DNA from: G965267335 sp965267335
GTDB taxonomy: Bacteria > Bacteroidota > Bacteroidia > Cytophagales > JAAEPT01
DNA length: 64,000 nucleotides
Direction of reading: 5' to 3'
Assembly: GCA_965267335.1 (NCBI GenBank)
Contig: OZ253953.1
Coordinates: 2,108,001 to 2,172,000, forward strand
A program made the translations under genes and the position numbers. Positions 34,685 through 43,489 of this stretch are shown here, one piece after another. A model generated the notes under the pieces. That model was not told where the DNA came from and ran no database searches. It worked only from the letters and a program-made list of their open reading frames with translations. Within the stretch, counting starts at the first letter, position 1; each line of letters begins with the position of its first letter.

Positions 34685-35329
34685 ATGAACGACCCAAACG
34701 CAAAATTTGATTTAAACCTTGTTGACAATGTTATTTTCGATCTTGGGGCCGTGATTATTGATATAGACTTTGACCTTACAACACACGCTTTTGCAACTCT
34801 TGCCGGGGTCTCTTTTCATGAGGCTGACGAGAAAATAAAAAAACTAGACGTGTACGATATCTACGAAAGAGGAAAACTCAGCGATGCTCAGTTCAGAGAC
34901 TTTCTGCGGGATATATTTAACCTCAATCAATCCGATCAAGAGATTGATGCTGCATGGAATGCTTTGTTACTCGAACTTCCGAAGGAACGTGTTGAGTTGG
35001 TAAAGAAAATATCCGACTCTAAAAGAACCTTCCTATTAAGTAATACGAGTAATATCCATATCATGGAGACCAACAATATTTTACAGAAAAGTGCGGGTGT
35101 AGGTAGATTAAATGATATGGTTGAAAAGGCTTATTTTTCATATGAAATAGAAATGCGTAAACCTGACCGGGAAATTTATGAATACGTCCTTCAGGACTCC
35201 GGTCTTGATCCTCAACGTACATTGTTTGTAGATGATAACGCGGATAACATTATTGGTGCAAATGCTGTTGGTCTTCATACATTGCACCTGGTTGCACCTA
35301 ATGATATCAGAAAGGCACTCATAATTTGA
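34685..35329 (+). CDS. HAD-IA phosphatase, YihX-like
   Basis: The frame is open from TTG 34613, but ATG 34685 (MNDPNAKFD) fits the promoter position and the family start, giving 214 residues. Motif I is FDLGAVIIDID (nucleophile Asp, with Gly replacing the second Asp), motif II FLLSNTS, motif III around MRKPDREIYEYVL, and motif IV FVDDNADNI. This FDLG-type motif I and the MRKP-DDNADNI-GA run are those of E. coli YihX, which acts on alpha-D-glucose 1-phosphate. It overlaps the following protease gene start by 4 bp. Confidence 0.85.
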   Translation: MNDPNAKFDLNLVDNVIFDLGAVIIDIDFDLTTHAFATLAGVSFHEADEKIKKLDVYDIYERGKLSDAQFRDFLRDIFNLNQSDQEIDAAWNALLLELPKERVELVKKISDSKRTFLLSNTSNIHIMETNNILQKSAGVGRLNDMVEKAYFSYEIEMRKPDREIYEYVLQDSGLDPQRTLFVDDNADNIIGANAVGLHTLHLVAPNDIRKALII

Positions 35330-36588
35330 ATATTCAAAAGGCAAAAACATACGGAATACACCTGGGTTTATTCATACTAACCCTGATTTCAACCACACTG
35401 GCTGGGGCTTCTCATAAAAACTATTATTCCTTGCCTTATCGGGAATTCAACGGAGTTTATCATGAAGTTGTTGATGAGTGGGGTGTTTATCTGTCGGGGT
35501 TGTATTATAGCATCCCGTTCCTGACCATACTTACATTCCACGAATTTGGTCACTATTTTGTAGCCAGGTACTATAAGCTGGATGTTACGCTTCCTTACTA
35601 TATTCCTCTTCCTTTTATCAGCTTAATAGGTACTATGGGCGCTGTTATTAGGCTTAAAAGCATACACCAAACAAAAAAACAGTTTTTCGATGTTGGGATA
35701 GCTGGTCCATTAGCTGGTTTTGTTGTGGCAATAGGCTTTATCTGGTACGGTTTTGCTACACTTCCTCCTGCTGAGTCCATTTATGAAATACATCCAGAGT
35801 ATGAACAATTCGGTTCGGATTATGCAGATCATGTTTATGAAAAAGACTTTCAGAATAAACTGGCATATGAAGCTTTTGTTATTGATAGTGCAGAGTATTA
35901 CTCTCTTTCCAAGGCAGAGCAGGAAAAGGCCGGGCAACCACCTAAGTTTGACAAAAATACTGATCGTTCAGTCTTGAAGGCTGGAGACAATCTGCTTTTC
36001 TTGATTTTTAAACATTACGTGGCTGAAAACCCCGAAGATGTCCCCAATAACTTTGAGCTGCTTCATAATCCCTGGCTTTTTGCCGGATACCTGGCTTTAC
36101 TTTTTACATCAATAAATTTACTTCCCATTGGTCAACTGGATGGTGGGCATATATTATATGGATTAATCGGAAGAAAAAAGCACAGGATTATTTCTCCCAT
36201 TATTTTCGGTCTGTTCGTTTTTTACGCTGGAATCGGGCTTATTGATCTTGAGACCTTCACGCATGACGAACTTTTACTTTGGATTCCTGGCTATACCTAC
36301 TTTCTATACTTACTGTTTAGAAAGCACACTAAGGGTAAAAGAAAAACATTGATCATTGCGCTGAGCTTTGTGGCAGCTCAATTACTACTAAATGTAATTT
36401 TTCCAAACCTTGAAGGATACCCCGGGTGGTTCTTATTTGCGTTTATCTTATCTCGATTACTAGGTGTGTATCATCCCGGTTCATTTATTGAGGAAAAGAT
36501 GGATAGAAAGAGAATTGTATTAGGCTGGATAGCCTTAATAGTATTTGTTTTGAGCTTTATCCCACAGCCCTTTATCTTTTACTCCTAG
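35326..36588 (+). CDS. Site-2 protease family (M50) membrane metalloprotease
   Basis: The start is TTG 35326, overlapping the HAD stop (TTGA). No ATG occurs until far inside, so TTG is needed to include the first helices. The 420-residue polytopic protein has HEFGH at 72-76 (zinc His72/His76, catalytic Glu73) and NLLPIGQLDGGH near 266 supplying the Asp ligand. It has about 8 hydrophobic segments and an extra loop at about 155-220. This resembles the long Bacteroidota/chloroplast EGY-like M50 group. It cleaves transmembrane substrates; its substrate is unknown. It ends with a 4-bp CTAG shared with the convergent T9SS gene. Confidence 0.85.
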   Translation: MNIQKAKTYGIHLGLFILTLISTTLAGASHKNYYSLPYREFNGVYHEVVDEWGVYLSGLYYSIPFLTILTFHEFGHYFVARYYKLDVTLPYYIPLPFISLIGTMGAVIRLKSIHQTKKQFFDVGIAGPLAGFVVAIGFIWYGFATLPPAESIYEIHPEYEQFGSDYADHVYEKDFQNKLAYEAFVIDSAEYYSLSKAEQEKAGQPPKFDKNTDRSVLKAGDNLLFLIFKHYVAENPEDVPNNFELLHNPWLFAGYLALLFTSINLLPIGQLDGGHILYGLIGRKKHRIISPIIFGLFVFYAGIGLIDLETFTHDELLLWIPGYTYFLYLLFRKHTKGKRKTLIIALSFVAAQLLLNVIFPNLEGYPGWFLFAFILSRLLGVYHPGSFIEEKMDRKRIVLGWIALIVFVLSFIPQPFIFYS

Positions 36589-38465
36589 TACACACAGAGT
36601 TTTTTGGTAGCCAATTTGTTTCCCTGGATCAGGTGAATAACGTAAATACCAGGTGGGTAGGAACTGATGTCAAAAATGGATGAGGAATCTGCTTTTCCAG
36701 TCCAGTTGTTAATTTCTACTCCGCTGTTTGAATAAATAATTACGTTGTCAACAGGTGCTGAAACCCGGAAGGATTCGGAAGCCGGATTTGGGAAAATATC
36801 TACATTGAGTGGTTCGTATTTGTCTTCTACTCCGACCATGACGTTATTGCCAAACACTGGCCTAATCATTAGGCTGCCTTTCGTAGAATCATTCGGTTGC
36901 AGGAAATCCTGCCAGGAACCATTCACGTTAATTTTAACTTTATCCAGCTGATCCGTATTAGCATCTAAGCCTACATATATGTTATTATTAGTAAACTGCT
37001 GATAACCGATGTAAAATTTACCCGCAGGCACATTTATGGATATGGGAAACTCATAACGATGAAACTGATTCAATGCAGTTCCATAATACAGAGGATAGGT
37101 AGGTTGGTAAAGGGCATGATCTGAAGGCGCCCCATCTACTCCTTCAAGTGCATCCATAACCCAAAGTTTGATTGCTGTGCCAGAAATGTCGGGACTATGT
37201 CTGGGAAAATAAATTTCCATACCTGTTAAATTATCATCAATCGGAGTTTCAAACTCTACCATGATGCGTCCCTGGTTTTTTGCAATACCTGCGCCACTTT
37301 CAACGCTTCCATCGTCATAGGCATAGTAGTCATCCAGAATTGTAATTGATGTCGAAGAGTCGTTTCTGCTCAATACATCACCGGTCGATATGTTCAACCT
37401 GTATTTTAATTCGATGGAATCTCCGTCATTCAAGCTTGTAAAGTGGGTGTTGATGCTATCGATAGACGGTGTCCAGCAAACATCTACACTACCTCCTGAA
37501 GGCAACAATGTGTCACCACCATCTGCCAAAGTGGTTTCTATGTTGATTCCTCTCACTACCTCATCCAAGGTCATGAGGGTATCATTAAGCAAAACAGGAC
37601 CCGCGGCCTGATTAAATACTTTAGCACATACCGAAGTTGCAAGGGCAGAATCTTTAGCTAGGAGGAAATGAGTAAAGGGCATAGCCTGATAGTCCTTGAG
37701 GATGCTAGTAGGGTGCGTACTGAAGCCCGACTCTGATATGGGATTCATACTCGATCGACCGGCATCCATATAGATGTAATCTACACTCCAGACATCGAAT
37801 GGTCCCGTCATTCTGCCATAGCTTTGAAAACGAAATTGAAAGCCATTGTGAAAGTATTTATTGCTATCCAGAGAAATGGCTACATATGTAAAATCATTAG
37901 TGCTGGTGTCAGTAATTGTAGTGTCACCATATTCAACCCAAACTGTTGACCATGTATCCGTATTGTCTTTGAATTGAAGACGGAGAGAGTCGTTTTCATC
38001 CGGAGCATTAAGTTCTAATATACTGCCCTTTTGCCAGTAAAAGCTAATTACAACATCGCTGGCAGGTGCATAACTACTCAAGTCAATTTCACAGGAGACC
38101 AGTTCATCCGTTGCCCCATCAAGAAATTCTTCATCACTGAACTCATAAGCCTGTCCGGACTCATCGATACCGTCAAAAGTGGCGGCATTGAGGGTAGGGG
38201 GGCAGACAGGAAATCTGCCATTTACATAAGTTCCTCCTCCTGAAATGAATTTAGTGGTGTCAGCTGAACCTGTGTAGGTTGAAAATTCTTCAAGAAATGG
38301 AAGGGAAAGAGTAGTTGAAGTGGTTTTTTGGTTTCCGGTTGCTTTTTTATTGCCGGAGAGAGCCTGTATTACAGGATCATAGTTCAGGTTCTGATAGTAG
38401 ACCTGACCAAGAGTCGGTATTGCTATGAGAGGCAATAATAATATAGGTAGTAGTCGAACAAGCAT
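36585..38465 (-). CDS. T9SS type A sorting domain protein
   Basis: The 626-residue protein has a signal peptide (about 1-20, ending PTLGQ). The middle is beta-rich and contains jelly-roll-like parts (SAYEFSDEEFLDG, VISFYWQKGS, FQFRFQSYG, VDYIYMDAG). The C-terminus is a type A T9SS domain: VDIFPNPASESFRV, VIIYSNSGVEI and YPPGIYVIHLIQGN. The region around 95-220 resembles MAM/LamG-like secreted domains, with no catalytic motif. The gene sits 36 bp after the PASTA gene, and a gene of this type is often associated with gliding or cell-surface functions. The role is not known. Confidence 0.78.
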   Translation of the reverse strand: MLVRLLPILLLPLIAIPTLGQVYYQNLNYDPVIQALSGNKKATGNQKTTSTTLSLPFLEEFSTYTGSADTTKFISGGGTYVNGRFPVCPPTLNAATFDGIDESGQAYEFSDEEFLDGATDELVSCEIDLSSYAPASDVVISFYWQKGSILELNAPDENDSLRLQFKDNTDTWSTVWVEYGDTTITDTSTNDFTYVAISLDSNKYFHNGFQFRFQSYGRMTGPFDVWSVDYIYMDAGRSSMNPISESGFSTHPTSILKDYQAMPFTHFLLAKDSALATSVCAKVFNQAAGPVLLNDTLMTLDEVVRGINIETTLADGGDTLLPSGGSVDVCWTPSIDSINTHFTSLNDGDSIELKYRLNISTGDVLSRNDSSTSITILDDYYAYDDGSVESGAGIAKNQGRIMVEFETPIDDNLTGMEIYFPRHSPDISGTAIKLWVMDALEGVDGAPSDHALYQPTYPLYYGTALNQFHRYEFPISINVPAGKFYIGYQQFTNNNIYVGLDANTDQLDKVKINVNGSWQDFLQPNDSTKGSLMIRPVFGNNVMVGVEDKYEPLNVDIFPNPASESFRVSAPVDNVIIYSNSGVEINNWTGKADSSSIFDISSYPPGIYVIHLIQGNKLATKKLCVY

Positions 38466-38501
38466 CCGGATGCAATATAAAACGAATAACCTTAGGAGTT
38501 A

Positions 38502-39176
38502 TTATTCGTCATACTCAACTGTGTCGTAAAATTGTTCTTTTGTGTTGTAGCTGGTTCCTTTACCAATTGTTAGGGTGACCATTGTTCCAACTCTGAATTT
38601 ATCACCCGGTTCAATAGTTTTATCACCTACTTTACATTCGTAGACAAACCCCTTGTTGGAGTATCGAACATAGTGTGGTTTGACTCTCAACCCCAGTTCA
38701 TGTAGTTCATACACCGATTGTGCATTGGGAACACGACAAATTTTCTTGTAAATCTCATCGGTGATTTCGACCAAAGGAGGTTCGTTGGAGTTGATCGTAA
38801 GATAGATCATCCGGTTTTGTTTGACCTTACTCCCTTTTTTCGGATTTTGACTGACTATTGTTTTTGGAGAATGGCGCGGAGACCATACGGTATCGAATAC
38901 CTGAAACCGCAATCCTTCTTCTTCCACTAGTTTTTCAACTTCTGACACTTTCATGCCTTCAAAGTCAGGAACGTTTTGTGATTGACCATGATTAGTCGTT
39001 GATGGCATCCAAACATTGAAAGTAAACCACAATGCCACTGCTGTAAGGACGAACATCAGGAAAAAGTGTATGACCAATCCCTGCCACGAATTACTACTCC
39101 TGAGGTGCTTCCAAAACTCCCTAAAGAACCATAGGGTACCCTTCTTAATCTTTTCCCAAATTTCTTTGAAATCCAT
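38502..39176 (-). CDS. Membrane protein with PASTA domains (second of pair)
   Basis: The 224-residue protein has one transmembrane segment (about 30-52) followed by two or three PASTA domains (about 62-210): VPDFEGMKVSEVEKLVEEEGL, VVSQNPKKGSKVKQNRMIYLTIN, VRYSNKG and VGTMVTLTIGKG. PASTA domains bind muropeptides or serve as spacers, usually on Ser/Thr kinases or PBPs; here they stand alone. It is a paralogue of the next gene upstream, with which it shares domain order, and lies in the mrp-nfu run. Confidence 0.85.
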   Translation of the reverse strand: MDFKEIWEKIKKGTLWFFREFWKHLRSSNSWQGLVIHFFLMFVLTAVALWFTFNVWMPSTTNHGQSQNVPDFEGMKVSEVEKLVEEEGLRFQVFDTVWSPRHSPKTIVSQNPKKGSKVKQNRMIYLTINSNEPPLVEITDEIYKKICRVPNAQSVYELHELGLRVKPHYVRYSNKGFVYECKVGDKTIEPGDKFRVGTMVTLTIGKGTSYNTKEQFYDTVEYDE

Positions 39177-39221
39177 GAAACCGTGTTGATTCGTGGCGCA
39201 ATATACTACAAAAATGTATAG

Positions 39222-39977
39222 CTAATTAAATTGTGGATAATCTTCAGCGTATTCTTCAATATCATAGATTAAAGTGTCTGAACTGGGATTAGCAATTGAA
39301 TCAATAATCTCCGGTTCCTCAAGCACATCCTTACCATCTCCTAGTATTACTTCCACTTCAGATCCCTGGGGAATTTCATCTCCTACCTGAATGGCTCGGC
39401 CTCTGTATTCGGTACGTAATACAAAATCCTTGTAAGGAGAGAGCTCATACCTTGTTCTAACCTTAAATTTCAAATTTTTCAGGTTTTGAATAATGTCGTA
39501 GCGGTACCCTTGATTTACTTGGGCATAGATGTCCGGAGTAATTTCAATTTCAGGTGCTTTATCGGCATTAATGGTAAGGTATATTTTTCGGCCTTCTTTT
39601 ACTTCTGATCCGGGTGATGGGTTTTGATAAAGAACCGTTTTAGGTTTTTTTTGACCATTCCAGTTGGTATCAAAGACAACATAATTGAGCTTGAGATTTT
39701 CCAATTCGGGTTCCAACTCATGTATTTTCTTTCCTACCACGTCAGGAACATAGATTACCTGTCCATGGTTTGTCGCAATAGGTGAATAGATATAGAAATA
39801 GAAAGTGATCAGGCAAGTAATGATACTTAGCATGACAGTAAGATGTCCGGCAAGGGCTATCCAGGTATTGTCGTATTTATGAAGAAATTGACCTGGAAGG
39901 GTGTTTTTAAGAAAGCGATAGAAGGTGGTGGGTACCACGATTAGGAATAAGGTGAACCAGAAAAAGAATACTCCCAT
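39222..39977 (-). CDS. Membrane protein with PASTA domains (first of pair)
   Basis: The 251-residue protein has a hydrophobic N-terminus (about 1-20) and a second transmembrane segment (about 43-65), then PASTA repeats: VPDVVGKKIHELEPELENLKL, VLYQNPSPGSEVKEGRKIYLTIN and IPQGSEVEVILGDG, with a short acidic tail. Domain-by-domain it parallels the gene 45 bp downstream, indicating tandem duplication. It follows nfu by 13 bp. Probable role: envelope sensing or scaffolding. Confidence 0.85.
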   Translation of the reverse strand: MGVFFFWFTLFLIVVPTTFYRFLKNTLPGQFLHKYDNTWIALAGHLTVMLSIITCLITFYFYIYSPIATNHGQVIYVPDVVGKKIHELEPELENLKLNYVVFDTNWNGQKKPKTVLYQNPSPGSEVKEGRKIYLTINADKAPEIEITPDIYAQVNQGYRYDIIQNLKNLKFKVRTRYELSPYKDFVLRTEYRGRAIQVGDEIPQGSEVEVILGDGKDVLEEPEIIDSIANPSSDTLIYDIEEYAEDYPQFN

Positions 39978-39990
39978 AGTAGTTAATAGT

Positions 39991-40272
39991 TCAGGCTCCC
40001 GGCATGGTGGCGTTCGGGTCGTCTGCAGCGGTTAGGTTTATGGCTTCGACTCCCTTAATTTCAGGCACGGCACGCATGATGGCCTGTTCTACACCAGCTT
40101 TCATCGTCATTGAAGACATCGCACAACTTCCACAAGCTCCGAGAAGCTCAAGTTTTACAATATTATTTTTGTCTATTTCAAGCACCTGTACATCTCCACC
40201 ATCCGCTTCAAGGTAGGGCCTGATGGATTCCAGTGCTTTTTCAACTTCTTTAAGTAAATCCGTTGTTGCCAT
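39991..40272 (-). CDS. NifU C-terminal domain (NFU) iron-sulfur scaffold protein
   Basis: The 93-residue protein is essentially only the NFU domain. It starts with LLKEVEKALESIRPYLEADGGDVQ, has the CGSC motif (Cys47, Cys50) that binds a cluster between two subunits, and ends VKAINLT-like (KGVEAINLT). It receives or carries Fe-S clusters in the cytosol. It lies 16 bp after mrp, a partner Fe-S carrier, an association seen in many genomes. Confidence 0.93.
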   Translation of the reverse strand: MATTDLLKEVEKALESIRPYLEADGGDVQVLEIDKNNIVKLELLGACGSCAMSSMTMKAGVEQAIMRAVPEIKGVEAINLTAADDPNATMPGA

Positions 40273-40288
40273 GTCGATACAAATATAG

Positions 40289-41380
40289 TTATAATTTCAA
40301 TTCGACCCGCTTGGTTGAGTCTTCTGTTGCATTTCTTATGGCAACTTGTTGTGCCAACCTTTTGGCTGCTTCATCAAAGGCATTTGCCATAATATTATTT
40401 TCCAATACAATCGGCCGTCCATTGTCGCCTCCTTCACGGATGCTTTGTACCAATGGAATTTGACCAATTAGTTCCGTATCAAACTTGTCGGCAAGTTGTT
40501 GACCTCCACCTTCGCCAAAGATATAATACTTGTTATCAGGCAACTCCTCAGGCGTGAACCAGGACATATTTTCTATTATACCCAGTATTGGCACATTAAT
40601 TTGTTGCTGTTTAAACATTCCCATTCCCCGTATCGCATCAGCCAGGGCTACTTTCTGAGGTGTGGTCACAATTACCGCACCGGTAACCGGAACTGATTGT
40701 ACCAGAGTGAGGTGTATATCACTTGTACCTGGAGGGAGATCAAATAATAAGTAATCCAGGTCATTCCATTTGCAATCACCAATGAACTGCCTTAGGGCTG
40801 AGCTGGCCATCGGTCCTCTCCACACCACAGCTTGGTCAGGATCCGTCAACAGGCCAATAGATATCACATCCACGCCATATTGCCTAATAGGTAGAATAAA
40901 GCTTTTGCCGTCTTCTTCCATCATACCTGGGCGCTCGCCTTCTATGTTGAACATTACAGGCATAGAAGGTCCGGAGATATCTGCATCAATGACACCTACG
41001 CGGGCCCCGGTTTTGGCCAGAGCAACGGCCAGATTAGCGGTAACGGTGGATTTACCCACACCGCCCTTACCAGATGCAACAGCAATAATGTTCTTTACAT
41101 TGGGTAAATCAGGGGACATACTTTTCGCTGCCATCACATCAGCGGTCATATTGATCTCAATTTCCAGCTCACCGCAATCTCTTGTAATGGCTTCAATACA
41201 ATTTTGTTTGATCAATTCCTTGAGTGGGCACGCTGGTGTTGTCAAGACAACCGTAAATGAGACCTTGCTTCCTTCAATCTCAATATCCTTAATCATATTG
41301 AGTGTGACGAGATCTTTTTTCAGATCGGGGTCCTCAACGGTTGATAGTGCCTTAAGAATGTCGTCTTTAGTTATTGTCAA
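40289..41380 (-). CDS. mrp: Mrp/NBP35-type P-loop iron-sulfur carrier (ApbC) with MIP18 domain
   Basis: The 363-residue protein begins with a MIP18/DUF59 domain (about 1-85: VEDPDLKKDLVTLNMI, TTPACPLKE). The P-loop ATPase follows (SGKGGVGKST, Lys110), with VIDADISGPSMP, LLFDLPPGTSDIHL and IENMSWF. The usual CxxC that follows the ENMS motif and binds Fe-S in many Mrp proteins is replaced by TPEELPDNKYYIFGEGGG. This appears lineage-typical, so cluster binding here may use other residues. It heads a run with nfu and the PASTA pair. Confidence 0.92.
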   Translation of the reverse strand: MTITKDDILKALSTVEDPDLKKDLVTLNMIKDIEIEGSKVSFTVVLTTPACPLKELIKQNCIEAITRDCGELEIEINMTADVMAAKSMSPDLPNVKNIIAVASGKGGVGKSTVTANLAVALAKTGARVGVIDADISGPSMPVMFNIEGERPGMMEEDGKSFILPIRQYGVDVISIGLLTDPDQAVVWRGPMASSALRQFIGDCKWNDLDYLLFDLPPGTSDIHLTLVQSVPVTGAVIVTTPQKVALADAIRGMGMFKQQQINVPILGIIENMSWFTPEELPDNKYYIFGEGGGQQLADKFDTELIGQIPLVQSIREGGDNGRPIVLENNIMANAFDEAAKRLAQQVAIRNATEDSTKRVELKL

Positions 41381-41411
41381 GCTTGATTATTTTGATGAAT
41401 GATATTACTTA

Positions 41412-41419
41412 CAAAGGTA
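41412..41419 (-). promoter_or_regulatory. -7 element of the mrp operon promoter
   Basis: TACCTTTG on the minus strand matches TAnnTTTG exactly. A TTG lies 14-18 bases upstream, and the ATG is about 32 bp downstream. Confidence 0.5.
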
Positions 41420-41441
41420 AACAATGTTTCGGTCAATAAAG

Positions 41442-41468
41442 TTGTTTTCCTTGAAATCGGTATCTTTG
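41442..41468 (+). promoter_or_regulatory. Promoter of the dnaG operon
   Basis: TTG (41442-41444), 16 bases, then TATCTTTG (41461-41468), an exact match to TAnnTTTG. It predicts a transcript start near 41475, giving a leader of about 108 bases. It is divergent from the mrp promoter. Confidence 0.55.
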
Positions 41469-41582
41469 TCTTTGCATTAAATTTTGTTTGCCAACATGGT
41501 GGTAATAGTAGTTTGCTATTTCTACTCTAGGAACAAGTCTCTATTTTGAATTTGCATAATTAATTATTTCAGCTTTCTCTCA

Positions 41583-43487
41583 TTGATCGACTCAGGGACG
41601 ATACAGAAAATAAAAGATGCCACCGATATTGTCGAGGTGGTGAGTGATTTTGTGCAGCTCAAAAAAGCCGGCCAGAATTACAAGGGGCTTAGTCCATTTA
41701 CCAATGAGAAAACTCCTTCCTTTTTTGTTTCACCAGGCAAAGGAATCTTTAAATGTTTCAGTTCGGGCAAAGGGGGAGATGCCATTTCCTTTATACAGGA
41801 GCTGGAAGGTCTGGATTATCTTGAGACACTAAAGTTTCTAGCTCAAAAATATGGAATCGAGGTCCAGGAAACTGAGCCTACTCCCGAGGAACTGGCATCA
41901 CGAAACGAACGAGAAAGCCTTTTTATCGTTCTCAACTTTGCAAAGGACTATTATAAGAACCTGCTCACAGAGCATGATGAAGGCAAGTCAATCGGTTGGT
42001 CCTACTTTAAAGAGAGAGGATTTAATGATGACATCATTGATAAATTCGATCTGGGGTATAGCCTTGATGAGTGGGATGGTTTGACGAAAGAAGCCCTGGC
42101 AAAACAATACAACATTGATTTGCTGGAAAAAGCCGGGCTGACCATTGTAAAAGAAGATAAAAAGTATGATAGGTTTCGTGGAAGGGTAATATTCCCTATC
42201 CATAACGTGGCAGGTAAGGTGATTGCTTTTGGAGCACGAACTCTTAAAAGTGATACCAAGCAGCCGAAATACGTCAACTCACCGGAGACTGAGGTCTATC
42301 ATAAGTCCAATATTCTCTATGGTATTTTTCAGGCCAAGAATGAGATCAGAAATGCGGATAACTGTTTTTTAGTAGAAGGTTATACCGATGTGATTTCCAT
42401 GTATCAGGTCGGGATCAAAAACGTAGTGGCATCTTCCGGTACAGCCTTGACCAAAGAGCAAATCAAGCTCATTTCCAGATATACCAAGAACGTTACGGTA
42501 CTCTATGACGGTGATCCGGCCGGTATCAGAGCATCGCTCCGGGGGATTGATTTGATTCTGGAAGAGGGAATGAACGTTCGGGTGGTGCTATTACCCGAGG
42601 GTGAGGATCCAGATAGTTATTCCAAGAGTATGGGAGCAGATTTTCTGGATTACCTCAATGAAAACCAGAAGGACTTCATCACTTTTAAGACCGAGCTCTT
42701 TTTGGAGCAATCGGGTAAAGATCCTGTCAAGCGAGCCGAGATTATAAGGGAAATTGTAGAGAGTATTTCCAAGATTCCTGATTCCATCAAAAGAGCTGTA
42801 TTCTTTAAACAGTGTAGTGCGTTATTGGAAATCGATGAAAGCACACTGATTTCTGAGTATAACAGACTTGTTCTCAAGAAGAGTAAGGAGTCAGATGCCA
42901 GAGCTTCCAGGGAGGAGCCTCCATTACCAGTGGAGGAAGAGCCTCAACCCGAAATAACCAAGGAAGACCCTACAAGCATAGTGAAGCTTCAGGAGATGGA
43001 AATAATTCGTCTTTTACTCAACTATGCTGCCTTTCAGGTGGATGAGGAAAGTAAGCTAGGAGAATATTTGCTGGAGGAGATTGATGATATTGAATTTGAG
43101 GAAGGTGTATATTCTGAAATTCTGGAGGTTTTTAAAAAAGAGCTTTCAACTGGTAATATTATAGATTCAACACATTTTATGGAGGGATATAGTGAGCAGA
43201 TCAAGCAAGAGGTGATTAATCTAGTAACCTCCAGGTACGAAATCAGTGAGCAGTGGGAACGGCATAATATTTTCGTGCCGAAGGATGAAGACATACTGGC
43301 CAATATTACTTACAAAAACATTCTGAGGCTGAAGTGGCGAAAAATTAAATTGATGGTCAAGGAAATTGAGGAGAAGTTAATGAATGCAGATAGTGACGAA
43401 GAAATCATTAATTTACAAAAGATTCATGTACGCCTGAAACAGTCAGAAATGCAGGTAGCACAGGCTTTGGGTAATGTCCTTACTTAG
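41583..43487 (+). CDS. dnaG: DNA primase
   Basis: The 634-residue protein starts with TTG 41583; no ATG precedes the conserved start IDSGTIQKIKDATDIVEVVSDFV. The N-terminal zinc-ribbon domain is present in shape (YKGLSPFTNEKTPSFFVSPGKGIFK), but three of four ligands are replaced: Ser37, Thr40 and Ser61, with only Cys58 left. The catalytic TOPRIM region has VEGYTDVISMY and YDGDPAGIRAS. A C-terminal helicase-binding region follows (about 450-630). It makes RNA primers for replication. The zinc-site loss appears shared by relatives in this phylum. It leads a tight operon with a K+ channel gene 2 bp downstream. Confidence 0.93.
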   Translation: MIDSGTIQKIKDATDIVEVVSDFVQLKKAGQNYKGLSPFTNEKTPSFFVSPGKGIFKCFSSGKGGDAISFIQELEGLDYLETLKFLAQKYGIEVQETEPTPEELASRNERESLFIVLNFAKDYYKNLLTEHDEGKSIGWSYFKERGFNDDIIDKFDLGYSLDEWDGLTKEALAKQYNIDLLEKAGLTIVKEDKKYDRFRGRVIFPIHNVAGKVIAFGARTLKSDTKQPKYVNSPETEVYHKSNILYGIFQAKNEIRNADNCFLVEGYTDVISMYQVGIKNVVASSGTALTKEQIKLISRYTKNVTVLYDGDPAGIRASLRGIDLILEEGMNVRVVLLPEGEDPDSYSKSMGADFLDYLNENQKDFITFKTELFLEQSGKDPVKRAEIIREIVESISKIPDSIKRAVFFKQCSALLEIDESTLISEYNRLVLKKSKESDARASREEPPLPVEEEPQPEITKEDPTSIVKLQEMEIIRLLLNYAAFQVDEESKLGEYLLEEIDDIEFEEGVYSEILEVFKKELSTGNIIDSTHFMEGYSEQIKQEVINLVTSRYEISEQWERHNIFVPKDEDILANITYKNILRLKWRKIKLMVKEIEEKLMNADSDEEIINLQKIHVRLKQSEMQVAQALGNVLT

Positions 43488-43489
43488 AA

